A stretch of DNA of 64,000 nt from Bordetella genomosp. 7 (GTDB lineage Bacteria; Pseudomonadota; Gammaproteobacteria; Burkholderiales; Burkholderiaceae_B), in assembly GCF_002261265.1 (NCBI RefSeq), contig NZ_NEVK01000006.1:124001-188000 (forward strand), given 5' to 3'. Both the position numbers and the translations under genes were made by a program. This document shows, piece after piece, positions 45,676 through 54,243 of the stretch; the stretch's first letter is position 1, and every line of letters begins with the position of its first letter. Below the pieces are notes generated by a model, which was given only the letters and a program-made list of their open reading frames with translations, was not told the DNA's origin and searched no databases.

Positions 45676-46375
45676 GAGCGGGCTCCTGCGTGTAAGTGGG
45701 GGAAGATTCGGTCGCCGCCTCGGCCTGGCTGGCCAATACGCGCAATGCGTCGAGCTGGCGCAGCAGGTGCTTGCGCGCCAGCGCTTCGGCCGCTTCGGGG
45801 TCGCGGGCCTTCAGGGCCGCGAAGATCGCCAGGTGCTCGGCGCACGAGTCGGCCATGCGCCCGGGCAATACCAGGCTCTTGTGGCGAAACAGGCTGAGCA
45901 CCTTGCGCAGGTTGCCCACCATGTCCGACAGCCAGTGATTCCTGGCCAGCGCCTGCACGGCTTCGTGGATGAGGGCGTTGGTGTCGTAATACGCGTCGAT
46001 GCGGCCGGCCGCGGCATGTTCGGCCAGCGCACGGTGCAGCGGTTCAAGCGCCGCCAGGTCGGCGTCCGAAGCCTTGATGGCGGCCTCGTGGGCGCACCGC
46101 CCTTCCAGCATGGCCATCAGGGGAAAGATGTCTTCGAGGTCTTGCAGCGACAGTTCGTTGACGAAGCAGCCGCGCCGCGGCTCCAGCCGTACGAGGCCTT
46201 CAGTGGCCAAGACTTTGAGCGCCTCGCGCAAGGGGGTGCGCGAAATGCCGAGCAGTCCCGTCAGCCGCGTTTCGTCTATCCATTCGCCGCTGGCCAGGGC
46301 GTGCGAATGGATCATGGCGCGCAGGCGGTCGGCAACCTCGAGGTACAGCGCTTGCCGGACGATGGGAGCAGTCAT
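45626..46375 (-). CDS. matR: GntR/FCD-family regulator of the malonate operon (MatR-like)
   Basis: A 249-residue regulator. The GntR winged helix is in LYLEVADRLRAMIHSHALAS, then RLTGLLGISRTPLREALKVL. The all-helical FCD ligand domain follows, with metal-binding His/Asp residues in ALIHEAVQALARNHWLSDM and DSCAEHLAIFAALKARD. In rhizobia MatR represses matABC and is released by malonate. Here the gene is first in the operon, so autoregulation is expected, and a perfect palindrome lies 18 bases upstream of its ATG. Its 3' end overlaps the annotated start of matA. Confidence 0.88.
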   Translation of the reverse strand: MTAPIVRQALYLEVADRLRAMIHSHALASGEWIDETRLTGLLGISRTPLREALKVLATEGLVRLEPRRGCFVNELSLQDLEDIFPLMAMLEGRCAHEAAIKASDADLAALEPLHRALAEHAAAGRIDAYYDTNALIHEAVQALARNHWLSDMVGNLRKVLSLFRHKSLVLPGRMADSCAEHLAIFAALKARDPEAAEALARKHLLRQLDALRVLASQAEAATESSPTYTQEPAHDRPRLQSVRTRHPAA

Positions 46376-46392
46376 GAGGCGGGATGTCGTAA

Positions 46393-46406
46393 TTCATAAT
46401 TATGAA
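46393..46406. promoter_or_regulatory. Candidate MatR operator palindrome
   Basis: TTCATAATTATGAA is a perfect 14-bp palindrome, 18 bases upstream of the matR ATG and AT-rich in a GC-rich context. Palindromes of this size are typical GntR/FCD operators. Assignment to MatR is by position only. Confidence 0.65.
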
Positions 46407-46486
46407 CAGCCATCATACCGACCTCCCCCCGGCGGGGGAAGCCCCCGCGCCATAGGTACTATCCCGATACCGCCGGTGGCTGGCGG

Positions 46487-47257
46487 CTAGAAATGCAGCA
46501 TGCCGTCCACGGCGTGGCGCATCAGGGCGCGCGCCCAGCGCCGCGCCGGCAGGCCGTATTGCCCCTCTACGTCTTCGGCGCGGGCGAGCAATTGCGCGGG
46601 TGTGACCGCCAGGGGCGGCCCGGTGAAGGCCAGCACGATCTGGTTGCCGGCGTCGATTTCGGGCAACAACAGGATGCGGTCGTCGAACGCCTTGCGCAGG
46701 TTCTCGATATTGCGGCCGAAACTTTCGTGCTGGCCGAACAGGTTCACCGACAGAACCCCTACTTCGCCCAGCACGCGCCGGCAGCCACTGTAAAAGGCCA
46801 CGGAATCACGCACCGGCCCGCGCGCCGAAGCGTCGTAGAGGTCGACCATCAGCACCGGGCAAAGACCCGCGTGGCGCGGGTCCGCCACCCAGGCGGCGGC
46901 GTCGTCGTGCTCGACCGAAAGGCGCTCTGCCGCCGGCAGGCGGAAGAACATCTGGCATACGGCCGTGACTTGCGGGTTCCATTCCACGGCAACCACCGGA
47001 CTGCGGGTGTGTTTCAGGCAGAAGCGGGCCAACGAACCGGCCCCCAGCCCCAACAGGCCGATGGATTGTTCTTTGGGCGGCTCGAGAAACAGCAGCCACG
47101 CCATCATCTGCGCGGTGTATTCCAGCACCAGGGCGGCGGGCGTCTTGATGCGCATGGCGCCTTGGATCCATTCGGTGCCGAAATGCAAATAGCGGATGCC
47201 GTCGGCTTCAGAAAGCGTGGGCTGGTCGAGAGTATGGGGAGCGGGTCGGACAGGCAT
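46487..47257 (-). CDS. Spermidine synthase-like methyltransferase-fold protein
   Basis: A 256-residue Rossmann-fold protein of the SpeE/spermine synthase superfamily. It has the N-terminal beta segment IRYLHFGTEWIQGAMRIKTP, the Q/E region LEYTAQMMAWLLFL, the nucleotide loop GLLGLGAGSLARFCL, VVAVEWNPQVTAVCQ, and the acidic EHDDAAAW motif. Bona fide SpeE has GGGDGG and DSTDP; here these read GLGAGS and MVDLYD, so aminopropyl transfer is doubtful. It may be a methyltransferase-like relative. It lies downstream of the matR promoter region on the same strand and is divergent from the GGT gene. Confidence 0.75.
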   Translation of the reverse strand: MPVRPAPHTLDQPTLSEADGIRYLHFGTEWIQGAMRIKTPAALVLEYTAQMMAWLLFLEPPKEQSIGLLGLGAGSLARFCLKHTRSPVVAVEWNPQVTAVCQMFFRLPAAERLSVEHDDAAAWVADPRHAGLCPVLMVDLYDASARGPVRDSVAFYSGCRRVLGEVGVLSVNLFGQHESFGRNIENLRKAFDDRILLLPEIDAGNQIVLAFTGPPLAVTPAQLLARAEDVEGQYGLPARRWARALMRHAVDGMLHF

Positions 47258-47310
47258 CGCGCGATTGTAGCCAGCGCGGTACCCTGTGGCTTGTCCCTGT
47301 TGATGGAGCC

Positions 47311-48894
47311 ATGTCGATGTCCAACGCGCTCTCGAGCACGCAAGTCGTACGTAAAACCGTCATTCGCACCGCGGGCGGACTGGTGGCCTCACAACACCGC
47401 AGGGCGGCCGAAGCGGGCGCGCAGGTGCTGGCTGCGGGCGGCGACGCCGTCGATGCCGCAGTGGCGGTGTCGTTTGCCGCCGGCGTGGCCGAGCCCTGGA
47501 TGAGCGGCCCGATGGGCGGCGGCGCCATGACCCTGTACCGGGCAGACCAAAACCGCGCCCAGGTGGTGTATTTCGGCATGCGGTCGCCGGCGGGACTCGA
47601 CCCCGCCCACTATCCGCTGGCGGGCTCGGGCGCCGTGTCGACCGACCTGTTCCCATGGCCGGCGGTGGTAGACGACCGCAATGCGCGCGGCGCGACCGCC
47701 GTGGCGGTGCCGGGCACGGTGGCGGGCATGGAGCTGGCCCATGCCACGCACGGGCGCCTGCCCTGGCGCGAGTTGCTGCAGCCGGCAATTGCGCTGGCGC
47801 GCGAAGGCCTGCCGGTCGACTGGTACACGACCTTGATGATCGCGGGCTCGGCGCGCTGGCTCGCGCGCGACGCCGATGCCGCGCAGATGTTCCTGGACGA
47901 CGGCATCTGGCCCAAAACCGGCGGGTGGGCCACCGCCGCGGGCCAGCGCATCATGATGGCCCGCGCCGCCGACACGCTGGCTTGCCTGGCCGAGGACGGG
48001 CCACGCGCATTCTACGAAGGCGACATCGGCGCGCAACTGGCGCGCGACGTGCGGGACAAGGGCGGATGCCTGACCCCGCAAGACCTGCGCGACTATCGGG
48101 CGTCGATCCAGGAGCCGCTGTCTATTCCATATCGCGGCGGACGGGTCTACGCCACGCCCGAAATGACGGCAGGCCCCAGCCTGGCCCGCTGTCTGCAGCG
48201 CCTTCAGACCCGGCTGCAACCCGGGCAGGCGCCCGATGCCGGTGCATTCCTCGCCTATGCCGACGTATTGCGCGAAGAATACCGGTGGCGGCTGTCGAAC
48301 ATGGGCGACAACGAAGACCCGCGCACGCCCGCCTGCACCACGCATTTCAGCGTCGTAGACCGCCATGGCAACCAGTGCGCCGTCACGCAGACGCTGCTGT
48401 CGGCTTTCGGGTCGCATGTGGTCTCGCCATCGACCGGCATGCTGCTGAACAACGGCATCATGTGGTTCGATCCCGAACCCGGCAAGGCGAATTCCCTGGC
48501 GCCAGCGCGGCGGTGCCTGATGAATATCTGCCCCGTGATCGGCGAGGCGGACGGCCGCCGCTTTGCGCTGGGCGCCTCGGGCGGGCGCAAGATCCTGCCT
48601 GCCGTCATGCAGCTGGTGTCGTTCCTGGTGGATTACCGGATGAGCCTGGAAGACGCCTTCCACCATGCCCGGCTGGACGCCAGCACCGACATCGTGACGC
48701 TGGATCCCGGCCTGCCCGTTCAGGCCTACCAGGCCGTGGCCGCCGCATACCCGCATGCACAGGCGCCGCGCACCTTCTACCCCTACGCGTATGCCTGCCC
48801 GTCGGCCGTGCTGCGTGATGGCGGCGAGAACCAAGGCTGCACCGAAATCATGGCGCCATGGGGTGACGTGGCGCCGGAGCCGCCGCGCGGCTGA
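47311..48894 (+). CDS. Gamma-glutamyltransferase family protein, no signal peptide
   Basis: A 527-residue Ntn-hydrolase that should self-cleave into large and small subunits before Thr343 (CTTHFSVVDRHGNQCAVTQT). The N-terminal GLVASQHRRAAEAGAQVLAA, then GGDAVDAAVAVSF, and the MGGGAMTLY segment are family hallmarks. LLNNGIMWFDPEPG and LGASGGRKILPAVMQ line the substrate pocket. Periplasmic GGTs have an export signal; this N-terminus (MSMSNALSSTQVVRKTV) does not, so it is probably cytosolic and may act on another gamma-glutamyl or amide substrate. It is monocistronic and converges on the acyl-CoA operon. Confidence 0.9.
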   Translation: MSMSNALSSTQVVRKTVIRTAGGLVASQHRRAAEAGAQVLAAGGDAVDAAVAVSFAAGVAEPWMSGPMGGGAMTLYRADQNRAQVVYFGMRSPAGLDPAHYPLAGSGAVSTDLFPWPAVVDDRNARGATAVAVPGTVAGMELAHATHGRLPWRELLQPAIALAREGLPVDWYTTLMIAGSARWLARDADAAQMFLDDGIWPKTGGWATAAGQRIMMARAADTLACLAEDGPRAFYEGDIGAQLARDVRDKGGCLTPQDLRDYRASIQEPLSIPYRGGRVYATPEMTAGPSLARCLQRLQTRLQPGQAPDAGAFLAYADVLREEYRWRLSNMGDNEDPRTPACTTHFSVVDRHGNQCAVTQTLLSAFGSHVVSPSTGMLLNNGIMWFDPEPGKANSLAPARRCLMNICPVIGEADGRRFALGASGGRKILPAVMQLVSFLVDYRMSLEDAFHHARLDASTDIVTLDPGLPVQAYQAVAAAYPHAQAPRTFYPYAYACPSAVLRDGGENQGCTEIMAPWGDVAPEPPRG

Positions 48895-48900
48895 CGGGCG

Positions 48901-49950
48901 TCATGCCGCAGCGGCCTGGCCGCCGTCGTTCCACAGGATGTCGAGCAGTTCGCTTCGGCGCCGGCCGCCGCCCAGCATGGCGGCAATGTGCAGCACGCGC
49001 TTCAGGTACAAATGCATGCCGCTTTCCCAGGCGATGCCCAGCGCGCCATGCAGCTGGATTGCGTGCTGTGCGGCGCGCGGCGCGCTTTCCAGCGCCAGCA
49101 ACTCGAACACGGCGCAGGCGCGCGCGGCGGGCTCGTCCGCGGCGTCGTCAAGCAGCCGCGCCGCTTCCTTGCCGGCCAAGGCGGCATCGTCCAGCGCCAT
49201 CCAGTCGTTGGCCAGCCGATGTTTGACGGCCTGGTTTGCGCCGATTGCGCGTCCGAACTGCTGCCGTTGCCGCGCGTGTGCGGCAGCCGCGTCCAGCGCT
49301 GCCCAGGCCGCCCCCAGCATTTCCGCCGCGCGCAGCAGGCGATAGCCCTGCAGCCATGCGGCACGCTGCCCATCGCTCATGGACACGTCCAGGATATCGG
49401 CCGGCCGCCCTGCCGCGAGCCGCAGTGAACCGGCGGTCGGGTCGATGCCGACGCCTGCGGGGCCGGCGCACGGCCCGTGCAATTCGAGCCGAATGCCGGC
49501 CTGGCTGTACCGCCATGCCAACGCCTGCCTCTGCGCCAAGGCGTATTCCACCAGCAAACTGCCGTCGGGGCGACGTTGCGCGGGCGCGTACGCGGCACTG
49601 CCCGTCAGCACGGGTTCCAGCCAGGCCGCCAGCTTGCCGCCGTCATGCGACTCGGCCGGCAACCGCTGCAGAAGAGTCATGTTGGCCACGAGCGGCGCGG
49701 TCAGCAAATGTCGGCCCGCCTGCACTGCCAGGGGCCAGGCGGCGCCCAGCCCCTGCCCCATGCCGCCGGCGGGCTCGGGCAGCAACAGCGCCGGCCATCC
49801 CAGTTGTGCGACCGTGGCCCACAGGTCCGACTGCTCCGCGGGGTCGCCCGCCATGCGGCATGCAACCGTTGCCGGATGCCGTTCATCGAGAAAGCGCCGC
49901 GCGGACGCTTCCATCATGCTGTCGATATCGTTCAATTCGGCGTATCCCAT
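48901..49950 (-). CDS. Acyl-CoA dehydrogenase, divergent short subunit
   Basis: A 349-residue acyl-CoA dehydrogenase homologue with weak conservation. The N-terminal helices (SMMEASARRFLDERHPATVA) and LGWPALLLPEPAGGMGQGLG are recognisable. The middle FAD/substrate beta domain is short and degenerate. The C-terminal helical domain has AHARQRQQFGRAIGANQAVK and AIQLHGALGIAWESGMHLYL. Paired with the complete dehydrogenase just upstream, it resembles the second chain of heteromeric alpha2beta2 enzymes known from steroid degradation. The ATG at 49950 lies four bases after the partner's stop. Last gene of the operon. Confidence 0.85.
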   Translation of the reverse strand: MGYAELNDIDSMMEASARRFLDERHPATVACRMAGDPAEQSDLWATVAQLGWPALLLPEPAGGMGQGLGAAWPLAVQAGRHLLTAPLVANMTLLQRLPAESHDGGKLAAWLEPVLTGSAAYAPAQRRPDGSLLVEYALAQRQALAWRYSQAGIRLELHGPCAGPAGVGIDPTAGSLRLAAGRPADILDVSMSDGQRAAWLQGYRLLRAAEMLGAAWAALDAAAAHARQRQQFGRAIGANQAVKHRLANDWMALDDAALAGKEAARLLDDAADEPAARACAVFELLALESAPRAAQHAIQLHGALGIAWESGMHLYLKRVLHIAAMLGGGRRRSELLDILWNDGGQAAAA

Positions 49951-49954
49951 GCGA

Positions 49955-51160
49955 TCAGCCCTTGGGCAGGCCAAGTATCTGTTCCCCGATGATGTTGCGC
50001 TGGATTTCGGACGTGCCGGCCAGTATGGTTTCGGCACGCGACCACAGGTAGGCGCGCATCAGGCCTTGTTCTTCGCGACCCGCCGAGCCGCCCGCCAGGC
50101 AGGCGTCCGGCCCCAGCAGGTCCAGGCCCAGCTCGAGCAGCCGCTGATGCGCCTCGCTCCAGTGAACCTTGGTGGACGACCCCTCGGGCCCGGGCGGGTC
50201 GCCGCGCTGGGCGGCCTGCAAGGCGCGCCGCGATTTCAGGGCCAGCACGTGGCTATCGGCGGCAAGCCTGGCCCACCGGTGCCGCACGGCGGCGTCGTCC
50301 GCGCGGGCCTGCCCCGACGCGTCCGCCCGCAGCGCCAGGGCGCGAACCTGGTCGAGCTCTTGCGCAAAGCGCACCAGTCGCGGGATGAAATAGGTGCCGC
50401 GCTCGAAGCTGGCGGCCGCCATCGCAATTTTCCATCCCTGGCCTTCGTCGCCGAGCAGGCAATCGGCCGGCACGTGCACATTCTCGAAAAAGACCTCGCA
50501 AAATTCCGCCTCTCCGGTCAACTGCCGGATGGGCTCGACCCGCACGCCGGGCTGGCGCAGATCCACCAGCAGAAAACTCAGGCCGCGATGCCGCTGCGAC
50601 TGCGCATCCGTACGCGCCAGCACAAAGCACCATGCTGCGCGATCGGCGAACGAGGTCCATATCTTGTGCCCGTTCAACAGATAGCCGCCCGGCGCGGCCT
50701 GGGCGCGCGTACGCACGGCAGCCAGGTCCGAACCCGCCCCCGGCTCGGAATACCCCTGGCACCACACATCGCGATTGGAAAGAATGCCGGGCAGGAACCG
50801 TTGCCTTTGCGCCTCGGAGCCAAAGTGCAGCAACGTCGGCGCCAGGATGCCATGACCGATCAGGTTGACCCCCAGCGGGGCGCCGCAGCGCGCATGCTCT
50901 TCATGGAAGATGGCCTGCCGCTGCAACGACAGTTCGCGCCCGCCGTACGCACGCGGCCAACCCATGCCAGACCATCCCTCTGCGCACAACGTGTCTTCCC
51001 AGGCTTGCCGGAAATCCAGGCTGGCAGGGTCGGGCTCGCCCTGCCAGGCGGCAATAAAGCGCGCATAGCGGCTGGCAAGCCAGGCGCGCAGCGCAGCGCG
51101 GAACCCGGCATCGTCGGCCTGCCCGTCCAGGGCGAGCGGATCAAGTTCTGCGGCGCTCAT
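49955..51160 (-). CDS. Acyl-CoA dehydrogenase
   Basis: A 401-residue flavoprotein dehydrogenase. GWSGMGWPRAYGGRELSLQR is the N-terminal domain signature. CQGYSEPGAGSDLAAVRTRA contacts FAD and substrate, and GHKIWTSFADRAAWCFVLAR is the beta-domain motif. SRAETILAGTSEIQRNIIGE is the canonical C-terminal motif. It would oxidise an unidentified acyl-CoA, possibly together with the divergent subunit downstream. Its ATG overlaps the Bug protein stop (ATGA). Confidence 0.93.
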   Translation of the reverse strand: MSAAELDPLALDGQADDAGFRAALRAWLASRYARFIAAWQGEPDPASLDFRQAWEDTLCAEGWSGMGWPRAYGGRELSLQRQAIFHEEHARCGAPLGVNLIGHGILAPTLLHFGSEAQRQRFLPGILSNRDVWCQGYSEPGAGSDLAAVRTRAQAAPGGYLLNGHKIWTSFADRAAWCFVLARTDAQSQRHRGLSFLLVDLRQPGVRVEPIRQLTGEAEFCEVFFENVHVPADCLLGDEGQGWKIAMAAASFERGTYFIPRLVRFAQELDQVRALALRADASGQARADDAAVRHRWARLAADSHVLALKSRRALQAAQRGDPPGPEGSSTKVHWSEAHQRLLELGLDLLGPDACLAGGSAGREEQGLMRAYLWSRAETILAGTSEIQRNIIGEQILGLPKG

Positions 51161-52125
51161 TGCAGGCGGATGTCCGAGTCGCGCGCCACCTTGGCCCACG
51201 TGCCGATGTCCTGCTTGATGAACGCCGCGAAGGTCTGCGGATCGCTGCCGATAATGTCCAGCCCCAGGTCGGCGAATTTGCGCTTGACCTCGTCGCGCTT
51301 CAAGATCCTGTCCAGCGCCCCGTAGATGACGTCGATGGCGGCGGGCGGCGTGCCGGCAGGCGCCACCAGGCCCAGCCAGGGCATGGCCGAATAGCCCGGC
51401 AGGCCCGACGCCGCTACCGTGGGCAACTCAGGCACCGAGGCCGACGGCTGCGACGTGGTGACCGCCAGCGCCCGCAGCTTGCCTTCTTTGACGAACGGGC
51501 CGGACGACGCCCAGGCGTCGAACATCACCTGCAGCCGGCCCGCCACCAGGTCCGTCAGCGCGGGCGCGCTGCCCTTGTAGGGAATATGTTCCATCTCTAC
51601 GCCGGCCATGTGCTTGAAGAGCTCGGCCTCCAGGTGCGTAGAGCTGCCCGTGCCCACCGACCCATAGCTGACCTTGCCCGGATTGGCCTTCAGGTATGCG
51701 ACCAGCTCGCCCACCGTCTTTACCGGCACAGACGGATGCACTTCCAGGATATGCACCACCGACGCCACCTGGCTCACGGGCGCAAAGTCCTTGACCGGGT
51801 CGTAATTCACCTTGGTGTAGATGGCGGGAGCGATTCCCAGCGACGACGCCGCCATCAGCAGCGTGTAGCCATCGGGCTGGGCGCGAGCCACATAGTCCGA
51901 CGCGATCATCGTGCCGCCGCCAGGCTTGTTCTCGACGATGACGGGCTGGCCCAGTTCTCCGCTCAACTGGTCGGCGATCAGGCGCGTCATGATGTCGGTG
52001 GCGCCGCCCGGCGAGAACGGCACGATGATGCGCACTGGCTGCGACGGATAGGCGCCTTGCGCCCAGGCTGCGGCACTGATGGTTGTCGTGGCCAGTGCGA
52101 TGCCGGCCAGCATTTTCTTCAGCAT
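51157..52125 (-). CDS. Bug-type solute-binding protein
   Basis: A 322-residue periplasmic Bug receptor. The signal peptide is about 22 residues (MLKKMLAGIALATTTISAAA). YPSQPVRIIVPFSPGGATDI and NKPGGGTMIASDYVARAQPD are the ligand loops, and IPYKGSAPALTDLVAGRLQV follows. It is embedded in the acyl-CoA operon, 15 bases after the CoA ligase gene and overlapping the dehydrogenase start. It therefore probably captures the carboxylate that the ligase activates. No membrane transporter subunits are present. Confidence 0.93.
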   Translation of the reverse strand: MLKKMLAGIALATTTISAAAWAQGAYPSQPVRIIVPFSPGGATDIMTRLIADQLSGELGQPVIVENKPGGGTMIASDYVARAQPDGYTLLMAASSLGIAPAIYTKVNYDPVKDFAPVSQVASVVHILEVHPSVPVKTVGELVAYLKANPGKVSYGSVGTGSSTHLEAELFKHMAGVEMEHIPYKGSAPALTDLVAGRLQVMFDAWASSGPFVKEGKLRALAVTTSQPSASVPELPTVAASGLPGYSAMPWLGLVAPAGTPPAAIDVIYGALDRILKRDEVKRKFADLGLDIIGSDPQTFAAFIKQDIGTWAKVARDSDIRLQ

Positions 52126-52140
52126 GATGTCTCCTCCTGT

Positions 52141-54243
52141 TTATGGATCGATGAACGACTGCGATATCGGCAGGATCAGGGCATCCAGCACGGCGACACC
52201 CTGCCCGGCCTCCTTGACCAGCAGCGGATTGACTTCGATTTCCGCCGCCTGCGGCGTGGCCAGTAAAGCCTGCCCCACGGCCACCATTGCCCGGCATGCG
52301 GCGGCCAGGTCCGCCTTGGGCTTGCCACGGTAGCCGTCAAGCAGCGGGAAAACTTTCAGCTCCCGCAGCATGGCTTCGGCCTCGGCGGCATCGATGGGCA
52401 GCAGCCGATGGGCCGTGTCCTGATACAGCTCGGTCAGTACGCCCCCCAGCCCCACTGTCAGCACCGGGCCGAACACCGGATCACGCGTGGCGCCCACGAT
52501 CAGTTCGGCCACGCCCCGCTCCATTCGCTGTACAAGCACGCCGTCCAGGCGCGCCCGCGGTGCATGGCGCGCGGCCGCAGCGACAACGCGATCGTAGGCA
52601 TTGCGCACGGCGTCGGCATCACCAAGCTGCAAGGCCACACCGCCCGCCTCGGTCTTGTGGGGAAGATCCGCGCTGACAATCTTCAGCGCCACGGGGTAGC
52701 CCAGGGCGTCGGCCTGCGCCACCGCCTGATCGGCATCCCGGGCATGCCGGGACGTATCCGCCAACCCGAAATGCTGCAAGTGAGCGCGCGCTGCCGCTTC
52801 GTGGCAAGGCAGCGCGATCGCGGCCTGCGCGTCGGCCTCGACCAGAGCGGCGGGCTCTTTACCGTTGCGTTGCCGGCGAGCGTCGCACCAAAGCAAAAAG
52901 GGCGCGAGCGCCGACACCGCGAGCCCGATATCATCGAACACGGCCACGCCCGCGTCGCGCAAGGCTTGCCGGCACTGCGCCGCACCGGTGTCGATCGCGG
53001 CGAACAGGCGCGGATGCGCGCGCGCCACCTCGGCCAGCGCATCCGCCATACGGTCCAGCATGTAGCCCGGGGCATACACCACCACGGCATCCACCGCCTC
53101 AGATGTCGCCAGCGCGCCCAGCGCCGCGCGCACGAAGCCCGGATCGTTTACTACGTTGCCCGTCACGTCCACCGGGTTGCCCACCATGCCGTAATCGGGA
53201 ATGCCGCCTCGCAACACCTGTTGAAGCTCGGCGGGCAGCTCGGGCAGTTCCAGGCCGGCCACAATGCACCGGTCGGCCAGGATAGCGCCCAGCGCACCCG
53301 ACATCGTCAATACCGCGACGCGCCGCCCGGCGCTGCGATGACGCAACGTAGCCAGATACGCCAGCTGCGCCATCTGCGCAAAGTCATGCGCTTCGATCAC
53401 GTCCAACTGCCGGAACGCGGCGCCGTAGACGCGCCGGTCACCCGCCAGGGCCGAGGTATGCGAGCGCACTGCCTGGGCGCCCTTGTCCGTTGCCCCCGCC
53501 TTCAGGGCGATCAGCAATTTGCCGCGCCGCTGCAGCTCGCGGCAGGCCTGCACGAAGCGGCCGCCATCGCGCAGCTGCTCGATGTAACCCAGCACGATCT
53601 CGGTATGCTCGTCGCGTGCCAGGTATTCCAGATACTCGGAAAAATCGATGCACGCCTCATTGCCGGTATTGATGAACTGCGAAAACGGCAGCCCCTGGCG
53701 CCGCGCCAGCGCATACACCGCCGCGCAGACGTTGCCGCTTTGTGTCAGCAGGCTCACAATGCCCGGCTCCTGCTGCATGGGGGCGGTCTTGAATACCGAT
53801 GCAAAGGCCGTGTGGGCCTGCGTATTCAGGTTGGCAAAGCCCATGCAATTCGGCCCGGCCACCAGCATGCCGGATGCGGCCGAAAATTCCTCGAGTTCGC
53901 GCTGCAGGCGTGTACCTTCTTCTCCTGCTTCTGCGAAGCCGGCTGCGTACACAATCGCCGCGCGCACGCCATGCGCGTGGCAGCGCCTGAGCATCGGCGT
54001 CACTTCGCCGGCGCCAATGGCCAGCACGGCCAGGTCGACCGATTGCGGCACCGACTCGATATCGGGCCAGCAGCGCAACCCGAAGACTTCCTGGTACTTC
54101 GGGTTTACCGGGTACACGTGGCCCGCATAGCCGAAGCGCGTCAGCAGATCCAGCGGCAGGCCGCCAATGCGGCCGGCGTTGTCGCTCGCGCCTATCAGCG
54201 CAATCGATGCGGGGTTGAGCAAAGGTTCCAGACGATGCGTCAT
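52141..54243 (-). CDS. Acyl-CoA synthetase, ADP-forming type
   Basis: A 700-residue ligase of the acetate/acyl-CoA ligase (ADP-forming) family with alpha and beta parts fused. The N-terminal CoA-binding domain is LEPLLNPASIALIGASDNAG onward. The succinyl-CoA-ligase-like domain includes GIVSLLTQSGNVCAAVY and ESGA-equivalent segments. The C-terminal ATP-grasp domain starts near residue 490 with DALGYPVALKIVSADLPHKT, then RGVAELIVGATRDPVFGPVL. No C-terminal acetyltransferase domain is attached. It probably activates the substrate of this catabolic operon. Its ATG overlaps the crotonase stop. Confidence 0.9.
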   Translation of the reverse strand: MTHRLEPLLNPASIALIGASDNAGRIGGLPLDLLTRFGYAGHVYPVNPKYQEVFGLRCWPDIESVPQSVDLAVLAIGAGEVTPMLRRCHAHGVRAAIVYAAGFAEAGEEGTRLQRELEEFSAASGMLVAGPNCMGFANLNTQAHTAFASVFKTAPMQQEPGIVSLLTQSGNVCAAVYALARRQGLPFSQFINTGNEACIDFSEYLEYLARDEHTEIVLGYIEQLRDGGRFVQACRELQRRGKLLIALKAGATDKGAQAVRSHTSALAGDRRVYGAAFRQLDVIEAHDFAQMAQLAYLATLRHRSAGRRVAVLTMSGALGAILADRCIVAGLELPELPAELQQVLRGGIPDYGMVGNPVDVTGNVVNDPGFVRAALGALATSEAVDAVVVYAPGYMLDRMADALAEVARAHPRLFAAIDTGAAQCRQALRDAGVAVFDDIGLAVSALAPFLLWCDARRQRNGKEPAALVEADAQAAIALPCHEAAARAHLQHFGLADTSRHARDADQAVAQADALGYPVALKIVSADLPHKTEAGGVALQLGDADAVRNAYDRVVAAAARHAPRARLDGVLVQRMERGVAELIVGATRDPVFGPVLTVGLGGVLTELYQDTAHRLLPIDAAEAEAMLRELKVFPLLDGYRGKPKADLAAACRAMVAVGQALLATPQAAEIEVNPLLVKEAGQGVAVLDALILPISQSFIDP

